Shown piece by piece: positions 1 through 7,966 of a stretch of DNA of 38,412 nt. Source of the stretch: Dyadobacter diqingensis (GTDB lineage Bacteria > Bacteroidota > Bacteroidia > Cytophagales > Spirosomataceae); contig NZ_JAMXKF010000015.1 in the NCBI RefSeq assembly GCF_024220585.1, forward strand, positions 1 to 38,412, written 5' to 3'. The notes below the pieces were generated by a model that was not told the origin of the DNA, did not search any database, and was given only the letters and a program-made list of their open reading frames with translations. The translations under genes were made by a program, and so were the position numbers. Each line of letters starts with the position of its first letter. Position 1 is the stretch's first letter.

Positions 1-43
1 GAGCTTTTTTCACGATTAATTCTCTGAGAAGTTTAGATAAATG

Positions 44-85
44 AAAGAGGGTGCCTCAAGACTAATTTGAGACGCCCTCTTTTTA
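44..85. terminator. Bidirectional terminator downstream of frr
   Basis: The arms at 46-59 and 67-80 pair over about 14 bp with two G-T wobbles around a 7-nt loop. A T-run follows on the plus strand and a shorter one on the minus strand. It would end the minus-strand dusB-frr operon, and perhaps a plus-strand gene to the left of the window. Confidence 0.7.
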
Positions 86-111
86 CTAACAGCTAATCGC
101 CAACCGCTGGC

Positions 112-672
112 TTAAACTTCCATAATTTCTTTTTCCTTGGCAGAAAGAATTTGCTCAACTTTTGAAACATAGCTATTGGTAAGCTGCTGAACACGGTCCT
201 CACTAAGTTTTACCAAATCTTCTGCAACGCCTTCTTTCGTTAATTTACGAAGCGCATTGTTCGCATCCTGACGAATGTTGCGGATGTTGATCTTGGCTGT
301 CTCAACCTCGTTTTTCGCACGTTTCGCAAGCTCACGACGACGTTCTTCATTAAGAGGCGGAACAGAGATACGGATCATTTCCCCGTCGTTAGAAGGAGCA
401 AAACCCAGGTTTCCGTTACGGATCGCTTTCTCAATGTCATTGATGATTTTTCTTTCAAACGGCTTAATGGCAATCGTCCTTGCATCCGGCGTATTGATCG
501 TCGCTACGTTGGCTAAAGGCGTCATTGAGCCGTAGTATTCAATCTGGAGGCCGTCCAGCATTTGAGGAGAGGCTTTTCCGGCGCGTATTTTTCCGAGTTC
601 AATAATAAGGTGTTTAATCGCACCTTCCATTGTGTCCTTAGCGTCGTCCAGATATAATTCTATTTCTTCCAT
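112..672 (-). CDS. frr: Ribosome recycling factor
   Basis: RRF acts with EF-G to split the post-termination ribosome so that its subunits can be reused. The 186-aa length is the usual one for the family. Typical RRF motifs are present: IRAGKASPQML near residue 30, the YYGSMTPLANVA stretch near 46-57, and the conserved RRELAKRAK region in the second long helix. The start is ATG at 672. It lies 27 nt downstream of pyrH, the classic pyrH-frr order, so the two are probably co-transcribed. A strong hairpin follows the stop. Family assignment is secure. Confidence 0.97.
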   Translation of the reverse strand: MEEIELYLDDAKDTMEGAIKHLIIELGKIRAGKASPQMLDGLQIEYYGSMTPLANVATINTPDARTIAIKPFERKIINDIEKAIRNGNLGFAPSNDGEMIRISVPPLNEERRRELAKRAKNEVETAKINIRNIRQDANNALRKLTKEGVAEDLVKLSEDRVQQLTNSYVSKVEQILSAKEKEIMEV

Positions 673-699
673 GATTTACTTGGTGGTATTGTTTTTCTA

Positions 700-1419
700 T
701 TAATTCGATATCAAAGTCCCAACTTCTCCACCCATCACCAGGTCAAAAAGATTGCCGGGCTTGTTCATATCAAAAACGATGATCGGGACATTGTTTTCTT
801 TACAAAGTGTGAATGCGGTCAGGTCCATGATCTTAAGATTTTTGGACAATGCTTCGTCGAAAGTAAGCTGCGTATATTTTGTCGCAGTAGGGTCTTTTTC
901 AGGATCGGCTGTGTAAACACCGTCTACACGTGTACCTTTCAATACAACTTCCGATTCAGATTCTATGGCACGAAGACCGGCTGTTGTATCGGTTGTGAAA
1001 TAAGGATTTCCCGTACCTGCTCCAAAGATTACGATACGGCCCTTTTCCAGATGACGTACTGCGCGGCGGCGGATCAATGGCTCGCAAACCTGCTCCATTT
1101 TGATCGCTGACATCAGACGGGTACGCATGCCGTGTTTTTCAAGAGAACTCTGAATGGCCATCCCGTTAATAACAGTAGCTAACATGCCCATATGGTCGCC
1201 CTGAACTCTGTCAATACCGGATTTTTCTACCGACGCTCCCCGGAAAATATTTCCTCCTCCAATAACGATTGCTATTTGTACACCTGCATCCGCAATTTTC
1301 CTGATCTCACTTGAATAGCTGTCCAGAATGTTAAAATCGATTACTTGTGTTTTATCTCCACCGTTGAGTGCTTCTCCGCTAAGTTTGAGAAGGATACGTT
1401 TGTATTTTGGTTCGGGCAT
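700..1419 (-). CDS. pyrH: UMP kinase
   Basis: This amino-acid-kinase-fold enzyme phosphorylates UMP to UDP with ATP in pyrimidine nucleotide synthesis. Bacterial PyrH is normally hexameric and GTP-regulated, which is family knowledge. The 239 aa include the N-terminal phosphate-binding stretch LKLSGEAL, the IVIGGGNIFRG glycine-rich loop, FTTDTTAGLRA, and the GVDGVYTADP motif that contacts nucleotide. The start is ATG at 1419. It is 63 nt downstream of the biotinyl carrier gene and 27 nt upstream of frr, all on the minus strand, so it probably sits inside one operon. Confidence 0.97.
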   Translation of the reverse strand: MPEPKYKRILLKLSGEALNGGDKTQVIDFNILDSYSSEIRKIADAGVQIAIVIGGGNIFRGASVEKSGIDRVQGDHMGMLATVINGMAIQSSLEKHGMRTRLMSAIKMEQVCEPLIRRRAVRHLEKGRIVIFGAGTGNPYFTTDTTAGLRAIESESEVVLKGTRVDGVYTADPEKDPTATKYTQLTFDEALSKNLKIMDLTAFTLCKENNVPIIVFDMNKPGNLFDLVMGGEVGTLISN

Positions 1420-1482
1420 GATTTGTTTGTTGGTGTTTTATTTTGTAAAAATAAGGGTAGGCAGTTCAGATTACCAAGGAAT

Positions 1483-2010
1483 TTATTGAAACTCTATCAA
1501 TACCTGGTTTTTTTCCACAATCTCGCCCGGTATGACCTTTACGGTTTTTACAACGCCGCTACCGGATGACTTAATAATATTTTCCATCTTCATCGCTACC
1601 AAAACCAGTAAGGTGTCGCCTTTCTCCACTTCCTGGCCTGGTGTTACCGCAATAGACTGGATAAGTCCGGGCATGGGCGCTTTAAGATTGTTGATTTTTT
1701 TTGTGGCCGTTGCCTGCATACCAAGTCCTTCCAGCAAAAGATCAAACTGGTCTTTTGCCGATGTTTCGTAAGGTTGACCGTTGATCAGCAGTTTAAAAGT
1801 TTTGTCGGCGATATTGGCTTCTTCTACCTCGACGGTGAAAGAACGGTTTTGCCAGAGTACATGAAACAGGCTGTCGCTTAGCTTTATGATGTCTCCGTCA
1901 AAAATATCCTCACCGATCTGCCACTGGTTATCCTTTTGGGTTAACTCAAAAGATTCATCCTGCGTCGCGGTATCGCCGCTGTTTTTACCACCTACTTTAA
2001 TTTTTAGCAT
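1483..2010 (-). CDS. Biotin/lipoyl carrier protein of an acyl-CoA carboxylase
   Basis: This is a 175-aa biotin carboxyl carrier protein. The C-terminal biotinyl domain (about residues 108-175) contains APMPGLI and the AMKMEN biotinylation motif, with Lys141 as the predicted biotinylated residue. The N-terminal 100 residues resemble the linker or BT-like region of propionyl/methylcrotonyl-CoA carboxylase alpha subunits, so it could be a split-off C-terminus of such a subunit. Its ATG overlaps the dusB stop by 7 nt, which implies translational coupling. No biotin carboxylase is nearby. A matching carboxyltransferase lies at 30922-32481. The alternative, an AccB-type carrier for acetyl-CoA carboxylase, fits less well because of the N-terminal region. 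Confidence 0.88.
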   Translation of the reverse strand: MLKIKVGGKNSGDTATQDESFELTQKDNQWQIGEDIFDGDIIKLSDSLFHVLWQNRSFTVEVEEANIADKTFKLLINGQPYETSAKDQFDLLLEGLGMQATATKKINNLKAPMPGLIQSIAVTPGQEVEKGDTLLVLVAMKMENIIKSSGSGVVKTVKVIPGEIVEKNQVLIEFQ

Positions 2011-2993
2011 AAGGCTTCGCTGTATTCCAGTACGACTTCGTTGAGTATTTCATCCAGTTCTTCAAAAGTCATACCCTCTACCAGGCGCATGCGGAAGGGT
2101 TTGAAATGTTCCAGTCCTTTAAAATAATTGGTATAATGACGTCTCATTTCGAAAACTCCGGCAATCGGCCCTTTCCAGCGAATGGAAAATTCCAGATGGC
2201 GGCGGCAGACAGCCACACGCTCAGCCAGGGTGGGAGGAGCCAGTTTTTCGCCGGTTTTTACAAAATGTTTTATCTCATTAAAAATCCACGGATTACCGAT
2301 GGTAGCACGGCCGATCATGATCCCGTCCACACCAAAGCGGTTTTTATATTCCAGCGCTTTTTCAGGACTGTCCACATCGCCATTTCCAAAAATAGGAATC
2401 GTGATGCGCGGATTATCTTTTATTCTGGATATCAGGGTCCAGTCAGCCTCCCCTTTGTACATTTGCACACGGGTTCTTCCATGTACGGAAAGTGCCTGAA
2501 TACCGATATCCTGTAATCTTTCTGCGACTTCCTGAACATTTTTAGTGCTTTCATCCCATCCCAGCCTTGTTTTCACAGTCACCGGCAAATGCGTGGATTT
2601 AATAACAGATTCTGTCATCCGAACCATTTTAGGCACATCCTGTAACAGCGCAGCGCCGGCTCCGCGGCAAGCTACATTTTTTACCGGACAACCATAATTA
2701 ATATCGATCAGATCCGGATTAACCTTCGACGCAATTTCTGCGCAGGAACCCATCGTTTCCACATCGCTGCCAAAAAGCTGGATACCCACAGGTCTTTCAT
2801 ATTCAAAAATGTCCAGCTTTTGCACACTTTTTGCTGCGTCACGAATTAATCCTTCCGAAGAAATAAATTCTGTGTACATCAAATCCGCACCGTTTTCCTT
2901 GCATACAGCCCTAAAGGGCGGATCACTCACATCCTCCATCGGCGCAAGCAGCAGCGGAAAATCGCTCAGTTCTATTTTACCTATTTTTACCAT
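2004..2993 (-). CDS. dusB: tRNA-dihydrouridine synthase
   Basis: This FMN-dependent TIM-barrel enzyme reduces specific uridines in tRNA to dihydrouridine using NADPH. The 329-aa protein has the family order of motifs: PMEDVSDPPFR near residue 18 (FMN binding), NYGCPVKNV with the catalytic cysteine at about Cys102, KTRLGWDE, SVHGRTR, IFGNGDVDS and IGRATIGNPWIF (phosphate-binding loop). The C-terminal helical domain is also present. The start is ATG at 2993. It is the first gene of the dusB-carrier-pyrH-frr operon, and its stop overlaps the next start. The DusB subfamily is favoured by length and by similar Bacteroidota genes; the class (Dus) is certain. Confidence 0.93.
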   Translation of the reverse strand: MVKIGKIELSDFPLLLAPMEDVSDPPFRAVCKENGADLMYTEFISSEGLIRDAAKSVQKLDIFEYERPVGIQLFGSDVETMGSCAEIASKVNPDLIDINYGCPVKNVACRGAGAALLQDVPKMVRMTESVIKSTHLPVTVKTRLGWDESTKNVQEVAERLQDIGIQALSVHGRTRVQMYKGEADWTLISRIKDNPRITIPIFGNGDVDSPEKALEYKNRFGVDGIMIGRATIGNPWIFNEIKHFVKTGEKLAPPTLAERVAVCRRHLEFSIRWKGPIAGVFEMRRHYTNYFKGLEHFKPFRMRLVEGMTFEELDEILNEVVLEYSEALC

Positions 2994-3114
2994 TTATTAT
3001 GTGTCAGGATATGCCTGAGAACAGAATTTATAAAGGTTTTAATCACCTATTCTTATCCATCAACAGTCACCCGATATTTTTAAATTCATAATTAGCTGTA
3101 AATTTACACCAATT

Positions 3115-4068
3115 ATGCAAAAAAGTTATTCAAATTTGGTACATACACGAGTGCCCGGTACATTGGGAGGTTTGTTGGTCTTGGTTGGTTTCGTGCTTAT
3201 TGGAATGGCTGTTGGTAATGTATTGGCAATTCTTATCCTCGCATTGATAACTTCTTCTGATGCAGATAGTATCACAGGTTTGATGACAGAATTGTTTATT
3301 CATCCTGAAAATATTCCCAACGGGTGGATTGCCATGATGGTTCTGCAGGGGACAGTGCACTTTTTTTCTTATCTGCTGCCCTCGCTTCTGTATTGGTTTT
3401 ATATGGAGCGCAAAGATTTGCAGGATTTTAATTTCAGGAAAAAACCGGCGCTTGCGACCTGGTTTCTTTCGGCGATCGTGGTTCTGGTTTTTATTCCGAT
3501 CAACAGCCAGTTTATTGAATGGAATTCCAACATGGTATTTCCCGAATCCTGGTCGTGGCTGGAAACATGGATGCGCGACAAAGAGGATCAGAATGCCATG
3601 CTGACGCGTTTTATGACCAATTATCAGGAGGTTGGCCAGTTGGTCGTTGCGCTGACTGTTGTGGTGCTTCTTCCTGCTTTAGGCGAGGAGGTATTGTTTC
3701 GCGGCATTATACAACGTAAACTTGCACAACATTGGGCCAATGTACATGTTGCAATTTGGGTTTCGGCTGCGGTTTTCAGTGCAATTCACTTTCAATTCTA
3801 CGGATTTTTGCCGCGCATGATACTCGGGGCACTATTCGGATATTTGTATTATTGGTCTGGCAGGTTATCGGTAGCGATACTGGCACATTTTGTCAACAAC
3901 GGATTCGTGTTGGTGATGATGTTTTTATACAACACAAAAGTGCTGAAAGTTAATATTGAAGAAATCAAGACGATGCCATGGACGACAATCCTGGCCTCAA
4001 TTGTTTTGACGACTGCCATTTTATTCGAGATCAGAAAAACCGGGCTGAAGCAGAAAACTCTGGCTTAG
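3115..4068 (+). CDS. CPBP family intramembrane glutamic metalloprotease
   Basis: This is a 317-aa polytopic membrane protein of the Abi/CPBP (Rce1-like) family. The key motifs are visible: GEEVLFRG with Glu191, Glu192 and Arg196, a His at about 225 in a following helix, and HFVNN with His258 and Asn261/262. About eight hydrophobic segments surround them, with a soluble stretch near residues 135-175. Members cleave or bind CAAX-like or other membrane substrates; the substrate here is unknown. It begins 121 nt from the divergent dusB start and is followed after 68 nt by the DUF2007 gene and cdsA, so it may lead a membrane-related operon. Confidence 0.88.
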   Translation: MQKSYSNLVHTRVPGTLGGLLVLVGFVLIGMAVGNVLAILILALITSSDADSITGLMTELFIHPENIPNGWIAMMVLQGTVHFFSYLLPSLLYWFYMERKDLQDFNFRKKPALATWFLSAIVVLVFIPINSQFIEWNSNMVFPESWSWLETWMRDKEDQNAMLTRFMTNYQEVGQLVVALTVVVLLPALGEEVLFRGIIQRKLAQHWANVHVAIWVSAAVFSAIHFQFYGFLPRMILGALFGYLYYWSGRLSVAILAHFVNNGFVLVMMFLYNTKVLKVNIEEIKTMPWTTILASIVLTTAILFEIRKTGLKQKTLA

Positions 4069-4136
4069 AAAATTATAAGTAACAATTAAAAACACTCAGA
4101 ATAGCGAAGTCACAGGACTTGCACAGAGTAACATTT

Positions 4137-4358
4137 ATGGACGAAAATTGGGGAAAGGTATATCATACCAGGCAGATGATTCGGGCGGAAATAGCCAGAG
4201 AAATATTGGAACAAAATGGAATTGCGGCTGTCATTGTCAATAAGCAGGATAGTAGCTATCCAATTTTCGGGATGTGTGAGGTGCACGTTCCTATGACAGA
4301 TCTTGTTCGGGCTCAAACCATTTTATCTAATGAAGACTCCCTTGCAGAATCTGAGTAA
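4137..4358 (+). CDS. DUF2007 putative signal-transducing protein
   Basis: This small 73-aa cytoplasmic protein is of the DUF2007 type. These have a ferredoxin-like (PII-like) fold and are annotated as putative signal transducers, but no role is established. The family pattern is seen: WGKVYHTRQMIRAEIAREILEQ followed by the VIVNKQDSSYP and EVHVPMTD strands. ATG at 4137 is preferred over an upstream in-frame TTG at 4119 because the family similarity starts there. It overlaps cdsA by 29 nt, a sign of translational coupling, and this DUF2007-cdsA pairing suggests a link to envelope lipid synthesis. Confidence 0.8.
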   Translation: MDENWGKVYHTRQMIRAEIAREILEQNGIAAVIVNKQDSSYPIFGMCEVHVPMTDLVRAQTILSNEDSLAESE

Positions 4359-5163
4359 TTTACAACAGCGCACCATCACCGGACTCATAGGATTCGTTAT
4401 CATTCTTGGGTGTATACTTTACAGCGAATGGAGCTTTTTGCTGCTTTTCTGTACGATCAGTTCATTAACGCAACTGGAATTCTACAAGCTGTTAGGCCTG
4501 GACGGAAATCAGCCTTTGACTTATTATGGTACCTTCTGTGGCACAGTTATGATGTTATTGGCGTACCTGATAGAACAGGATCTGGTTTCTTTTGAAAACT
4601 ATTTCATTATCAGTCCTTTATTGTCGATGATCTTTTTTATCAAACTTTATAAAAAGAATGATTTAAAACCATTTACGAATATTGGCTTTACTTTTTTAGG
4701 GATAATTTACGTGGCGTTGCCTTTTTCTTTAATTATTGTGATGGCAATGCGCGGCGGGATTTATAACTACGAGATCGTATTGGGCAGTTTGCTTTTGCTT
4801 TGGGCATCGGATATCGGAGGATATTTCGCAGGAACAAAATTTGGTAAACGTAAGCTCTTTGAGCGTATCTCTCCTAAAAAATCCTGGGAAGGTGCGATGG
4901 GCAGTGCAGCTTTCGCAGCAGTGATCGCTTTTGTCCTCGGGCATTATTTCCGTACTTTCGAGCCCTGGAAATGGTATTGCATCGGTGCGATCATTGTGGT
5001 GGTCGGTACTTACGGCGACCTTGTTGAGTCGTTGTTCAAGCGTAGTATTGCCATCAAGGATTCGGGGAATAGTATCCCCGGTCATGGTGGGTTTTTGGAT
5101 CGTTTTGATGGATTATTGCTTTCGGCACCGTTCATCGTGACATTCCTGAAATTGTTTTCATAA
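4330..5163 (+). CDS. cdsA: Phosphatidate cytidylyltransferase
   Basis: CdsA makes CDP-diacylglycerol from phosphatidic acid and CTP at the inner membrane, feeding all phospholipid synthesis. From ATG 4330 the protein is 277 aa; an in-frame TTG at 4303 would add nine residues without support. About seven to eight hydrophobic helices are present. The C-terminal CDP-transferase signature is intact: SLFKRSIAIKDSGNSIPGHG followed by GFLDRFD, with the Lys-Asp and Asp-Arg pairs used for metal and nucleotide binding. Asp-rich ASDIGGYFAG is also typical. The gene overlaps the end of the DUF2007 gene and is probably read from the same transcript. Confidence 0.96.
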   Translation: MKTPLQNLSNLQQRTITGLIGFVIILGCILYSEWSFLLLFCTISSLTQLEFYKLLGLDGNQPLTYYGTFCGTVMMLLAYLIEQDLVSFENYFIISPLLSMIFFIKLYKKNDLKPFTNIGFTFLGIIYVALPFSLIIVMAMRGGIYNYEIVLGSLLLLWASDIGGYFAGTKFGKRKLFERISPKKSWEGAMGSAAFAAVIAFVLGHYFRTFEPWKWYCIGAIIVVVGTYGDLVESLFKRSIAIKDSGNSIPGHGGFLDRFDGLLLSAPFIVTFLKLFS

Positions 5164-5346
5164 CCAGCGTATTAATAGCTTGTCCGGGCAATGCATCCCA
5201 TGTTCAGTCGTTTTTGAATAATAGGAACGCTTTTTTTAACTTGTATTGAGAAAAATTTAAAATATATTAAAGTCGGCTTTAATCAACTATAACCCTTACA
5301 GTGCCTGAATATGAGGATGCCGGTACTGAATAACGACCTGTAAAGA

Positions 5347-6096
5347 ATGAAAAAAGGATTTTTAATATATTTTGTAATACTTGCAAGCGTACTATGTGGG
5401 CAGGAGGTTTTGGCACAGGGTGAGCAAAAGGCGATTATTTTCAATGGTGTGGTTGTGGGCGGAAAAAGTACCGACAGATTACCCGGAGCTTATATCTTTA
5501 TCCCAAAGGCTGGAAAAGGGACTTTGGCGGATAGCAGAGGTAACTTTACAATACCTGTTTTTCCCGGCGATAGTATCATTTACAGCTATGTAGGTTATAA
5601 AAAACAATATCACGTCATACCCCGAAATTATAACGCGGATACATATTCCGCCATTGTAGCGATGCAGGAAGATGTGACGATGCTTTCCGAGGTTAAAATT
5701 TATCCGTGGAAAACCGAAGAAGAATTCAAAAAGGCATTTTTGGCACTTAAATTGCCGGATCAGGCCGATCGTGATGCCCTGGCGCGCAGCACCGATCCTG
5801 ACTATATTAACCGTATGGCGGCTCAGGTGCCTAACAATGCACAGACCAATTTCCGTTATACGATCGATCAACAGCTTTTTGGCCGCGAATCAGCAGCAGG
5901 AAAAGGTTTTGCAACAACGTTTCCATTCCTGAATCCTTTTGCCTGGGCAAATTTTATCAAATCTGTTAAAAAAGGTGATCTTAAACAGAAAGAATGGAGG
6001 AAAGAACTAAATAATGCGCCTCGCGAAAGTATAACGAGACAAGATATTCTGAAGAAAAATGAGGAGTTTGATAATCCTAAAAAGGAGGAGAAGTAA
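5347..6096 (+). CDS. Secreted carboxypeptidase-regulatory-like domain protein, copy 1
   Basis: This is a 249-aa predicted exported protein. A signal peptide (about 1-23, cleaved after VLAQ) is followed by a CarboxypepD_reg-like beta-sandwich (about 30-115), with the typical LPGAYIFIP, GNFTIPVFPGDSI and YSYVGYKKQ strands. Such domains usually sit at the N-terminus of TonB-dependent receptors, but no plug or barrel follows. Instead there is a helical, charged C-terminal half (about 120-249) with LALKLPDQADRDALA and QLFGRESAAGK, which I do not recognise. A close paralogue starts 144 nt downstream. Function is unknown; an envelope-associated structural or binding role is inferred. Confidence 0.82.
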   Translation: MKKGFLIYFVILASVLCGQEVLAQGEQKAIIFNGVVVGGKSTDRLPGAYIFIPKAGKGTLADSRGNFTIPVFPGDSIIYSYVGYKKQYHVIPRNYNADTYSAIVAMQEDVTMLSEVKIYPWKTEEEFKKAFLALKLPDQADRDALARSTDPDYINRMAAQVPNNAQTNFRYTIDQQLFGRESAAGKGFATTFPFLNPFAWANFIKSVKKGDLKQKEWRKELNNAPRESITRQDILKKNEEFDNPKKEEK

Positions 6097-6120
6097 TTCC
6101 GGAATTTGTTAAAAAACCTT

Positions 6121-6153
6121 AAAATCCATCCTTGAAAGGGCTGGATTTTTTTG
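6121..6153 (+). terminator. Rho-independent terminator after copy 1
   Basis: The arms 6121-6128 and 6142-6149 pair perfectly, with a short extra inner pairing, and a run of seven or more T follows. It separates the two paralogues, so copy 2 probably has its own promoter. Confidence 0.65.
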
Positions 6154-6180
6154 TTATCTGTTTTTCGGGTACAGATTGAT

Positions 6181-6188
6181 TAAGTTTG
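6181..6188 (+). promoter_or_regulatory. Candidate -7 promoter element for copy 2
   Basis: TAAGTTTG matches the Bacteroidota -7 form TAnnTTTG and lies 52 nt before the start of the second paralogue, just after the terminator of the first. No convincing -33 TTG was found at the right distance, so this is a weak call. Confidence 0.35.
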
Positions 6189-6240
6189 AAAAAAAGTTCT
6201 GACTCCCGTAAGTCACATCTCAACCAACAACGGAAAAAAT

Positions 6241-6975
6241 ATGGCAAACACAGTTTTAAAATATTTCATCATTTTTATCTGTGTTATGGGTGTACACAAT
6301 CTGTATGCGCAGGGAGAACAGAAGGCGATTGTTTTTACGGGCGTCGTAGTGGGAGGGAAAACCACCGTCCGTTTGCCGGGAGCTTATATATTTATTCCCA
6401 AAGCCGGAACTGGCAGGTTGGCTGGCAATGACGGTTCGTTTACGATCAATGTATTTCCCGGCGATAGTATTGTGTATAGCTATGTGGGTTATAAAAAACA
6501 ATATCATGTAATTCCGAGAAATTACAATGCCGGAACTTATTCGGCCATTGTTTCCCTGCATGAGGATGTGATGATGCTTTCGGAAGTTAAAATTTATCCT
6601 TATTCCACGGAGGAAGATTTCAAAAGAGCCCTTTTGGCTTTAAAATTGCCGGATCAGGCGGATCGGGATGCACTGGCAAAAAGTACAGAGTCTGAATATA
6701 TTAAAAAACTGGCGGCGCAGGTGCCCAATAATGCGCAAACCAATTACCGTTACACCATAGACCAGCAGCTTTTTGGTCGGGAATCTGCGGCGGGAAAAAG
6801 TTTTGCTCCTACATTTCAATTCCTGAATCCGTTTGCCTGGGCGAAATTTATCAAATCGGTGAAAAATGGTGATTTGAAACCAAAAGAATGGCGTAAAGAA
6901 CTGAATGATTCGCCGCTGGAAAGGATCAACAAACAGGATGTATTCAATAAAAATGATGCGTTTGGAACGCCCTGA
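6241..6975 (+). CDS. Secreted carboxypeptidase-regulatory-like domain protein, copy 2
   Basis: This 244-aa protein is nearly collinear with the gene at 5347-6096; by eye roughly three quarters of the residues are identical. It has a signal peptide ending near LYAQ (about residue 22), the same beta-sandwich (LPGAYIFIPKAG, INVFPGDSI, YSYVGYKKQ), and the same helical tail with LKLPDQADRDALAK and DQQLFGRESAAGK. Divergence is concentrated in the signal peptide, in the region just after the PKAG strand and at the extreme C-terminus, as expected of a recent tandem duplication with relaxed ends. Function is unknown. It converges on the LpxH-like gene, with 12 nt between the stops. Confidence 0.82.
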   Translation: MANTVLKYFIIFICVMGVHNLYAQGEQKAIVFTGVVVGGKTTVRLPGAYIFIPKAGTGRLAGNDGSFTINVFPGDSIVYSYVGYKKQYHVIPRNYNAGTYSAIVSLHEDVMMLSEVKIYPYSTEEDFKRALLALKLPDQADRDALAKSTESEYIKKLAAQVPNNAQTNYRYTIDQQLFGRESAAGKSFAPTFQFLNPFAWAKFIKSVKNGDLKPKEWRKELNDSPLERINKQDVFNKNDAFGTP

Positions 6976-6987
6976 CGGGAAGAGTCT

Positions 6988-7797
6988 CTATTTGAATTGA
7001 TTTAATTTCATTGCTTCCCCGTCAAAAGCTGCATAAGCCTGGTGTGCTTGCTTTGTTACCCATTCTCCCAAATTAATATACCGGCTCCGCTCGTTCACCG
7101 TGAGGTCCAGCATTAAATGCCGGTGCCCGAAAATATAATAATCATGGTGTGTTTCTTTTTCAACTTCTTTACAATAGATCAGAAGCCATTCGTGATCGTC
7201 ACCCATAAATTGTTCTTCTCCCTTATTAATATTGGCAATACGGCTTCGTTTTGACCATTCGGAAGCGATCCACATGCCAACGTCCGGATGCACAATTCTA
7301 AAAATCCACTGGAAAAAGGAATTTTCGAAAATACGTTTCAGGATTTTGTAAACTTTATCACCCGGCCCCAGGCCGTCGCCATGCCCGACAAGAATTGATT
7401 TCTTCAAGCCTGCACTGTTGGTAATTTCAAAATTTACAGGATTACGATAAATCGTCGCACCGATCTCGTCTTTGAGATAACCGAACATCCACATATCATG
7501 ATTTCCGGTAAAAAGGATCAGCTCAATGCCGCGATCGGAAAGTTCCGCAAGTTTTCCTAGAAGTCTTGTAAATCCTTTTGGGATAACGTGCCCGTATTCA
7601 AACCAGAAATCGAAAATATCTCCGACCAGAAAAATGATCTGAGCATCATGTTCGATGGATTCCAGCCATTTAACGATCAGTCTTTCACGGTCTCTGCTTT
7701 TTTCGGCCGAGGGAACGCCAAGATGGAAATCTGAGGAAAAATAAACACGGCGACCTTCGCGTAATGTGACTGACTTTGTTTCGAAATTGAAATTCAT
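6988..7797 (-). CDS. lpxH: UDP-2,3-diacylglucosamine diphosphatase (LpxH-like metallophosphoesterase)
   Basis: This calcineurin-like phosphoesterase is predicted to hydrolyse UDP-2,3-diacylglucosamine to lipid X in lipid A synthesis. The metal-binding motifs are all present: SSDFHLG (Asp23, His25), VGDIFDFWFEYG (Asp60), TGNHDMW (Asn99, His100), GHGDGLGPGD near residue 145, and GHRH near 231. Length is 269 aa from ATG 7797; an in-frame TTG at 7821 would add eight unlikely residues. The GNHD form resembles the LpxH2-like Bacteroidota branch more than E. coli LpxH, so the exact substrate is inferred. Its start faces the OmpA-domain gene across about 170 nt. Confidence 0.8.
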   Translation of the reverse strand: MNFNFETKSVTLREGRRVYFSSDFHLGVPSAEKSRDRERLIVKWLESIEHDAQIIFLVGDIFDFWFEYGHVIPKGFTRLLGKLAELSDRGIELILFTGNHDMWMFGYLKDEIGATIYRNPVNFEITNSAGLKKSILVGHGDGLGPGDKVYKILKRIFENSFFQWIFRIVHPDVGMWIASEWSKRSRIANINKGEEQFMGDDHEWLLIYCKEVEKETHHDYYIFGHRHLMLDLTVNERSRYINLGEWVTKQAHQAYAAFDGEAMKLNQFK

Positions 7798-7850
7798 GCG
7801 ATGTATACAAATGCTCCGCAATTTACAATCTTCCGCGTAAATGACACGCC

Positions 7851-7864
7851 TTCACGCACGTGAA
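7851..7864. promoter_or_regulatory. Short palindrome in the lpxH/OmpA divergent region
   Basis: TTCACG-CA-CGTGAA is a perfect 6+2+6 inverted repeat between two divergent genes, a plausible operator. Chance occurrence cannot be excluded. Confidence 0.25.
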
Positions 7865-7966
7865 TATGTGTTTGCCGGTAACTCAGTTGATGTAGTATTC
7901 AAGTAAGATATTTTGTAATTTTATACAAGACGGGTCAAAGTTCATTCACTTAATTCATTGACAATC

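Noticed and set aside
2106..2516. 136-codon plus-strand open frame opposite dusB
   Set aside because: It is antisense to a certain dusB gene and has no family resemblance.
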